9,932 bases of DNA from Sediminispirochaeta sp. (GTDB lineage Bacteria > Spirochaetota > Spirochaetia > DSM-16054 > Sediminispirochaetaceae): positions 1 to 9,932 of the forward strand of contig DSBN01000138.1 of assembly GCA_011046055.1 (NCBI GenBank), written 5' to 3'. Numbering within the stretch: position 1 is the first letter of the stretch; each line of letters opens with the position of its first letter. Below the pieces are notes generated by a model, which did not search any database, was not told the origin of the DNA, and saw nothing but the letters and a program-made list of their open reading frames with translations. The position numbers and the translations under genes are program-made. Shown here piece by piece: positions 6,165 through 9,932 of the stretch.

Positions 6165-7256
6165 ATGAAAAAAATTTTAGCTCTATCTTTGCTGCTTCTT
6201 CTGGCGTTCAGCTTGAGTCTGTACGCTCGAGGGGGGCAGGAAGAGGCCGAGGCTGAGAACAAAGTACTACGGCTTATTACCTGGTCCGGATACGCACCGA
6301 AACAACTGATCGACAAATTTACCGAAGAGACCGGTATCGAAGTCGAGGTGACACTCAGCAACAACGAAGAGATGATCTCTAAGCTGAGGGCGACCAGGGG
6401 CGGAGGTTTCGATCTGGCCCAACCCTCACAGGACAGGATCTCTTCGGTGGTCGAGCAGTACGGTATCTATCAGCCGATCGATTACTCCAAGGTCGACACC
6501 GATCAGCTAGACCCATCCTTGCTAAACGCGGTGAAGAAAAACACCATGGTCGACGGCGAATCTTACGGAGTGCCCCATGTCTACGGGACCTCTGGACTTA
6601 TCGTCAACAAGGCAAAAGCACCGGACGTCAAGGACTACGATGATCTGTTGGATCCCAAATACAGGGGAAGGGTATCCTACAGGCTCAAAAGACCGACGCT
6701 GATCGGGATGGGCTTCGCCTTCGGCTACGACCCTTTCGAGCTCTACAACGATCCCGATGCTTACCAGGACTTCCTCGACGACATCGCCGAGAAGCTGATA
6801 GAAGGCAAGCCGGTGGTACGTAACTACTGGACCAACGGAGATCAGCTGCTCGAATCGATGCGGTCCGAAGAGGTCTGGGCGGCTATGGCTTGGGAGCAGG
6901 CCGGTTGGAAGTTGCACGCCGAGAACCCGAATATCGACTACCTGGCTCCTGAGAGCGGAGCTCTGGCCTGGGTCGACACCTTCACCATTCCGGCCAAGTC
7001 CAAGAATGTGGAGGGCGCCTACAAGTGGATCAACTTCATCCTGCGACCGGAGAACGCCGCGGTCTTCACCAACGCCGAGAAGTACGGCACCGCCTCTAAG
7101 GATGCGGTCCAGTACCTGGATGCGGAGACCAAGGCCAATTTCGAGCGAGGTCTTCCTCCCGAGGTTCTGGCGGAGATCCATTGGTATCCCCCGGTACCTC
7201 CTGGATTGGAAGAGATGGAAGGCAAGGTTCTGGATAGAATCAACGCCGCGAATTAG
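6165..7256 (+). CDS. Periplasmic polyamine/amine-binding protein of ABC transporter (PotD-like)
   Basis: 363 residues. A Sec signal peptide is clear: MKK, a leucine-rich core (residues 4-19) and likely cleavage after LYA at 21, followed by RGGQEEAEAE. There is no lipobox cysteine, so it should be a soluble periplasmic protein. The mature part follows the PotD family: LRLITWSGYAPKQLIDKFTEETGIEVEV, FDLAQPSQ, the GTSGLIVNK segment, DLLDPKYRGRVS, and WVDTFTIPAKSKNVEGAYKWINFILRPENA. By alignment from memory with E. coli PotD, W40, Y43, S88, W243, W269 and the amine-contacting Asp (D271) are kept, while a Glu is Gly (G42) and a pocket Tyr is replaced by Asp (D90). This suits a cationic amine ligand, not necessarily spermidine or putrescine. 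The start at 6165 is set by AAAAGGAGG and the signal peptide. It is the first gene of the transporter operon and probably the most abundant product, given the stem-loop just after it. Confidence 0.9.
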   Translation: MKKILALSLLLLLAFSLSLYARGGQEEAEAENKVLRLITWSGYAPKQLIDKFTEETGIEVEVTLSNNEEMISKLRATRGGGFDLAQPSQDRISSVVEQYGIYQPIDYSKVDTDQLDPSLLNAVKKNTMVDGESYGVPHVYGTSGLIVNKAKAPDVKDYDDLLDPKYRGRVSYRLKRPTLIGMGFAFGYDPFELYNDPDAYQDFLDDIAEKLIEGKPVVRNYWTNGDQLLESMRSEEVWAAMAWEQAGWKLHAENPNIDYLAPESGALAWVDTFTIPAKSKNVEGAYKWINFILRPENAAVFTNAEKYGTASKDAVQYLDAETKANFERGLPPEVLAEIHWYPPVPPGLEEMEGKVLDRINAAN

Positions 7257-7263
7257 AGGATTG

Positions 7264-7320
7264 ACGCGGAAGCGAGACCGGCAGCTTTGCCGTTGGTCTC
7301 GCCCCGCGTATTTGTCTTTT
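7264..7320 (+). terminator. Strong stem-loop with U-rich tail after the binding-protein gene; probable attenuator
   Basis: ACGCGG (7264-7269) pairs with CCGCGT (7304-7309), and GCGAGACC (7272-7279) pairs with GGTCTCGC (7295-7302). An inner GGCA/TGCC stem has a GCTT loop and a GTT bulge. ATTTGTCTTTT follows at 7310-7320. The structure lies in the 103-base gap between the binding-protein and ATPase genes. No convincing new promoter follows it, so it probably terminates part of the transcripts and protects the upstream message, making binding protein in excess over the membrane components, as in many ABC operons. Confidence 0.75.
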
Positions 7321-7359
7321 CAATACCAATCAAATACTCCATAACAGGATGATACTTAG

Positions 7360-8469
7360 ATGGAAATTGCACTATCCGTACAGAACTTGAGCAAGAAATT
7401 CGGAGATTTCACGGCGGTCAAAGAAGTCTCCTTCGACGTAGAGGATGGTAAATTCTTCTCGATCCTCGGCCCGTCGGGCTGCGGGAAGACGACCCTCCTG
7501 CGTACTATCGCCGGCTTTTACGAACCGAGCGCCGGATCGATAAAGATCCGCGACAAGGATATGAGCGGCGTGGAGCCGAACAAGCGTCCGGTGAACCTGG
7601 TCTTTCAGCACCTAGCCCTCTTTCCGATGATGAATATCTTCGAAAACATTGCGTTCGGTCTGCGTCGCCGGGGGGAAGCGAGCCGGGAGATAGAAAAAAA
7701 GGTCAACGATATACTCGAGCGGGTCGGACTACCCGGTTTTGGGAACAAAAAAATCGACCAAATCTCCGGGGGGCAGAAGCAAAGGGTGGCTATTGCCCGC
7801 TGTTTGGTCCTCGATCCCAGTGTACTGCTGTTGGATGAACCCCTGGGTGCGCTGGACGCCAAACTGCGGGAGCATATGAAGGTGGAGTTGAAGAAGCTGC
7901 AGGCCGAGGTGGGGACGACTTTCGTCTACATCACCCACGATCAATCCGAAGCGATGGTGATGAGCGACCATGTGGCGGTGATGAATTCCGGCAGTTTCGA
8001 ACAGGTGGGAAGCCCACAGGAACTCTACCACAACCCCAAGTCCTCCTTTGTCGCCCAGTTTGTAGGCAACAACAACCGTTTGCCGGTGAAGGTGCACAAA
8101 GACGAGAGGGGCAACTTTTTGGCCCGCTATCTCGACGGGCGGGACTATCTTCTGGAAGGTGAGTACGATCTCTCATCGGGGGAGGACCACGACCTGTTCA
8201 TTCGCCCCGAAGCTATAGTGATCAATCCTCCCAAGGAATCGGAAGTCTCCAACCTGATGCGCTGCGAGGTCAAGGCGATCCTTTTCGACGGCGGGAACAG
8301 CCGCCTCTTGGTGATCCCCGAAGGGACCAACGAGGAGCTGCTGGTAGCCCTGCCCCAGAACAAGCAGTACGACAATATACGCGTCAAAGACAAGGTCGAG
8401 ATCGGCTGGAACAAGGCCGCAGCGGTCTGTTTCAAAAAAGTGGAGTTCAAAATCTATGACGATGTCTAG
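7360..8469 (+). CDS. ABC transporter ATP-binding protein, spermidine/putrescine type (PotA-like)
   Basis: 369 residues, normal for PotA/CysA-type ATPases with a C-terminal regulatory domain. The nucleotide-binding domain shows Walker A GPSGCGKTT (37-45), Q-loop Q83 in VFQHLALFPMM, signature SGGQKQRVAIARCL (from 136), Walker B VLLLDEP (155-161), D-loop GALDA and switch histidine H193 in YITHDQSEAM. The tail from about 230 contains FVGNNNRLPVKV and a TOBE-type domain (LFIRPEAI, then a second beta-rich copy to the end). It would sit on the cytoplasmic face, dimerise and power the two permeases. AGGA lies 10 bases before the ATG. Its end overlaps the first permease gene by 14 bases. Family is certain; the substrate comes from the binding protein and is an amine by inference. 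Confidence 0.94.
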   Translation: MEIALSVQNLSKKFGDFTAVKEVSFDVEDGKFFSILGPSGCGKTTLLRTIAGFYEPSAGSIKIRDKDMSGVEPNKRPVNLVFQHLALFPMMNIFENIAFGLRRRGEASREIEKKVNDILERVGLPGFGNKKIDQISGGQKQRVAIARCLVLDPSVLLLDEPLGALDAKLREHMKVELKKLQAEVGTTFVYITHDQSEAMVMSDHVAVMNSGSFEQVGSPQELYHNPKSSFVAQFVGNNNRLPVKVHKDERGNFLARYLDGRDYLLEGEYDLSSGEDHDLFIRPEAIVINPPKESEVSNLMRCEVKAILFDGGNSRLLVIPEGTNEELLVALPQNKQYDNIRVKDKVEIGWNKAAAVCFKKVEFKIYDDV

Positions 8470-9325
8470 ACGTAAAAAAATCAAATGGAGCTTCTTCGTC
8501 TTTTTCATTCCGGTCTTTCTCTGGCTCTTTCTTCTGATAGTTCTGCCGCAGCTCGAATTGTTGCGCATGTCTTTTCTCAAAACCGACTACTACGGGGAGT
8601 CCGGGGTGACCTTGGGCAACTACCTTGCTTTTTTCACCGAACCGATCTACTGGCTCACCTTTGTCAGAACAGCGGGTTACTCGATCCTGGTGACCCTGGT
8701 GGTGCTGATCATCGCCCTGCCTGTATCTTTTTATATCACCAAGGTGGCTGACTTCAAAATCACCAACTTTCTGATGGTCCTGATACTGGTACCCTTCTGG
8801 GTGAGCGAGCTCATTCGGATCTATGGCTGGATGATTCTGCTGCGGGAGAGCGGGGTGATCAATCACTTTCTCACCTCCGTCGGTATCCTGCGGGAACCGG
8901 TGGAGATGCTCTACAACGACATCACTATGGTGATGGGCTTGGTGTATACGACCATGCTCTTTATGATCGTACCGATAATCGGGGTCATGGAGAGTCTGGA
9001 CGATTCTCTGATCGAGGCAGCGCACGACTTGGGGGCAAAAAAAATCACCATCTGGAGAACGATAATCATCCCCTACATCATGCCGGGGATCATGTCCGGC
9101 AGCATCATTGTCTTCATGCTGGTATTGGGGAGCTATCTGACCCCCAACCTTTTGGGTGGAAAGAACTCGATCTGGTTCACCGAACAGATATACAACCAGA
9201 TGATCATCTACTTCAACTGGAATCAAGGAGCGGCTTTCGGTTTCCTTCTGCTCCTCCTCTCTTCGTTTATCATCTGGCTCGCTTTGAAGCTCACCAAGCA
9301 GGATTGGAGGACGGTGATTAAATGA
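8456..9325 (+). CDS. ABC transporter permease, spermidine/putrescine type (PotB-like)
   Basis: 289 residues, typical for PotB. Six membrane segments are visible at roughly 11-31, 69-92, 104-128, 157-177, 208-230 and 258-279. The cytoplasmic EAA loop that docks onto the ATPase reads LIEAAHDLGAKKITIWRTIIIP (185-206). The RIYGWMILLRESGVIN segment (121-136) is characteristic of PotB-like permeases. The gene overlaps the end of the ATPase gene by 14 bases and overlaps the next permease by ATGA, so translation is likely coupled. Two in-frame ATGs (8456 and 8462) are nearly equivalent starts, differing by two residues; a GGAG lies within the ATPase coding sequence upstream. Confidence 0.92.
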   Translation: MTMSRRKKIKWSFFVFFIPVFLWLFLLIVLPQLELLRMSFLKTDYYGESGVTLGNYLAFFTEPIYWLTFVRTAGYSILVTLVVLIIALPVSFYITKVADFKITNFLMVLILVPFWVSELIRIYGWMILLRESGVINHFLTSVGILREPVEMLYNDITMVMGLVYTTMLFMIVPIIGVMESLDDSLIEAAHDLGAKKITIWRTIIIPYIMPGIMSGSIIVFMLVLGSYLTPNLLGGKNSIWFTEQIYNQMIIYFNWNQGAAFGFLLLLLSSFIIWLALKLTKQDWRTVIK

Positions 9326-9932
9326 TACGCACTTTACCCAGCTCAAAAGCATACCGACTAGGCTTCAACGCCTTTATAGTTCTGTATTTTGTCTTTCTAT
9401 TCGCTCCCTTGATTGTTACCATGGTGCTGGCGTTCAACGACTCGATGTCGCCGGCTCTGCCTTGGCGAGGTTTTACCTTGGATTGGTTTTTTGGAGAAGG
9501 GCCGGAAAAAATTGGAATATTCAACGATGATATCAATTTGCGCAGCCTGGCCGTTTCGTTTCGGGTGGCTCTGGCGGTCTCCCTTTTGTCGACCGTTTTT
9601 GGGACTTTGGCGGCGTTCCTGTTTGAACAGGAGGACTTCCGGTTCAAGAGTCTCTTTTATTTCCTGATGATTGCCCCCATTGTGATCCCCGGGGTCATCC
9701 TGGGAATTTCGATTCTGCTGTTTAGCAACACGGTGGGACTTTTCTTCGAAAACAATATGGGTCTCGACCTGGAGATCACCCGTCCCGGTTTCTGGTTAGT
9801 GGTACTGGGGCAATTCTCCTTTATCACCACCATTGTGGCCTTGGTGGTGATGGCGCGGCTGCGTAAGTTCGACCGTACCCTGGAGGAAGCGGCTTACAAC
9901 CTGGGGGCCAACCGCTTTGAGGTGATCTGGCA
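9322..9932 (+). CDS. ABC transporter permease, spermidine/putrescine type (PotC-like), cut by window end
   Basis: The frame opens at ATG 9322 and stays open to base 9932, giving 203 codons plus two bases with no stop. It encodes a membrane protein: MIRTLPSSKAYRLGFN, a first membrane segment (about 17-38), the family-typical FNDS after it, LRSLAVSFRVALAVSLLSTVFGT, FLMIAPIVIPGVILGIS, FWLVVLGQFSFITTIVALVVM, and an EAA loop LEEAAYNLGANRFEVIW at the very end of the window. This is the usual order for PotC, which is about 260-270 residues, so roughly 60 residues with the last membrane segments are missing. Its ATG overlaps the TGA of the previous permease gene by 4 bases, and GGAGG lies 11 bases upstream. 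It pairs with the PotB-like subunit to form the channel. Confidence 0.92.
   Translation, partial: MIRTLPSSKAYRLGFNAFIVLYFVFLFAPLIVTMVLAFNDSMSPALPWRGFTLDWFFGEGPEKIGIFNDDINLRSLAVSFRVALAVSLLSTVFGTLAAFLFEQEDFRFKSLFYFLMIAPIVIPGVILGISILLFSNTVGLFFENNMGLDLEITRPGFWLVVLGQFSFITTIVALVVMARLRKFDRTLEEAAYNLGANRFEVIW

Noticed and set aside
8447..9352. Long open frame antisense to the PotB-like permease gene.
   Set aside because: It is a His/Asp/Gln-rich shadow of a hydrophobic membrane-protein gene, with no recognisable fold or ribosome site.
1..9932. CRISPR arrays, insertion sequences, tRNA or rRNA genes, and other signs of mobile DNA.
   Set aside because: No direct-repeat arrays, transposase or integrase genes, terminal repeats or structural RNA motifs were seen; the window is almost fully occupied by ordinary metabolic and transport genes.

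Overview
The window looks like chromosomal DNA of an anaerobic bacterium, most likely a spirochaete (Spirochaeta/Sediminispirochaeta-like). Two things point there. The secreted binding protein has a lysine-plus-leucine signal peptide followed by a GGQEE-rich start of the mature protein, a style I associate with spirochaete binding proteins. The gene set includes a ferredoxin-dependent, tungsten/molybdenum-type aldehyde oxidoreductase, which is typical of anaerobes. Coding DNA is fairly GC-rich, while the central control region is strongly AT-rich. The genus-level guess is inference.

Layout. Bases 2-502 (+) are the 3' end of a glycerophosphodiester phosphodiesterase gene. It converges, across a 68-base gap with a hairpin, on a four-gene minus-strand operon that starts near 5955 and ends at 571. 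In order of transcription this operon encodes a class I glutamine-amidotransferase-like hydrolase, an iron-type alcohol dehydrogenase, an aldehyde:ferredoxin oxidoreductase and a glutamine-synthetase-family ligase. The genes are tightly packed (19-base gap, 4-base ATGA overlap, 15-base gap). An AT-rich region of about 240 bases (5923-6164) separates it from a plus-strand operon for a polyamine-type ABC importer: binding protein (potD-like), a stem-loop, ATPase (potA-like) and two permeases (potB-like, and potC-like cut by the window end).

Both operons have near-consensus sigma70 promoters facing away from each other: TTGACA-N18-TATAAT leftward and TTGTTT-N17-TATAAT rightward. Two small perfect inverted repeats lie between them, so joint regulation is plausible.

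Proposed logic (inference). The importer brings in a cationic amine. The synthetase-like ligase caps it with gamma-glutamate using ATP. The alcohol dehydrogenase and the ferredoxin-linked oxidoreductase oxidise a hydroxyl through the aldehyde to a carboxylate. The amidotransferase-like enzyme then removes the glutamyl cap. This resembles the Puu (putrescine), GlnA4 (ethanolamine) and Ipu (isopropylamine/alaninol) gamma-glutamylation pathways, with the NAD(P)-dependent aldehyde dehydrogenase replaced by an anaerobic ferredoxin enzyme. Because the operon has an alcohol dehydrogenase and no amine oxidase or transaminase, an amino alcohol such as ethanolamine is a better substrate guess than putrescine. 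This cluster is the most interesting content of the window.
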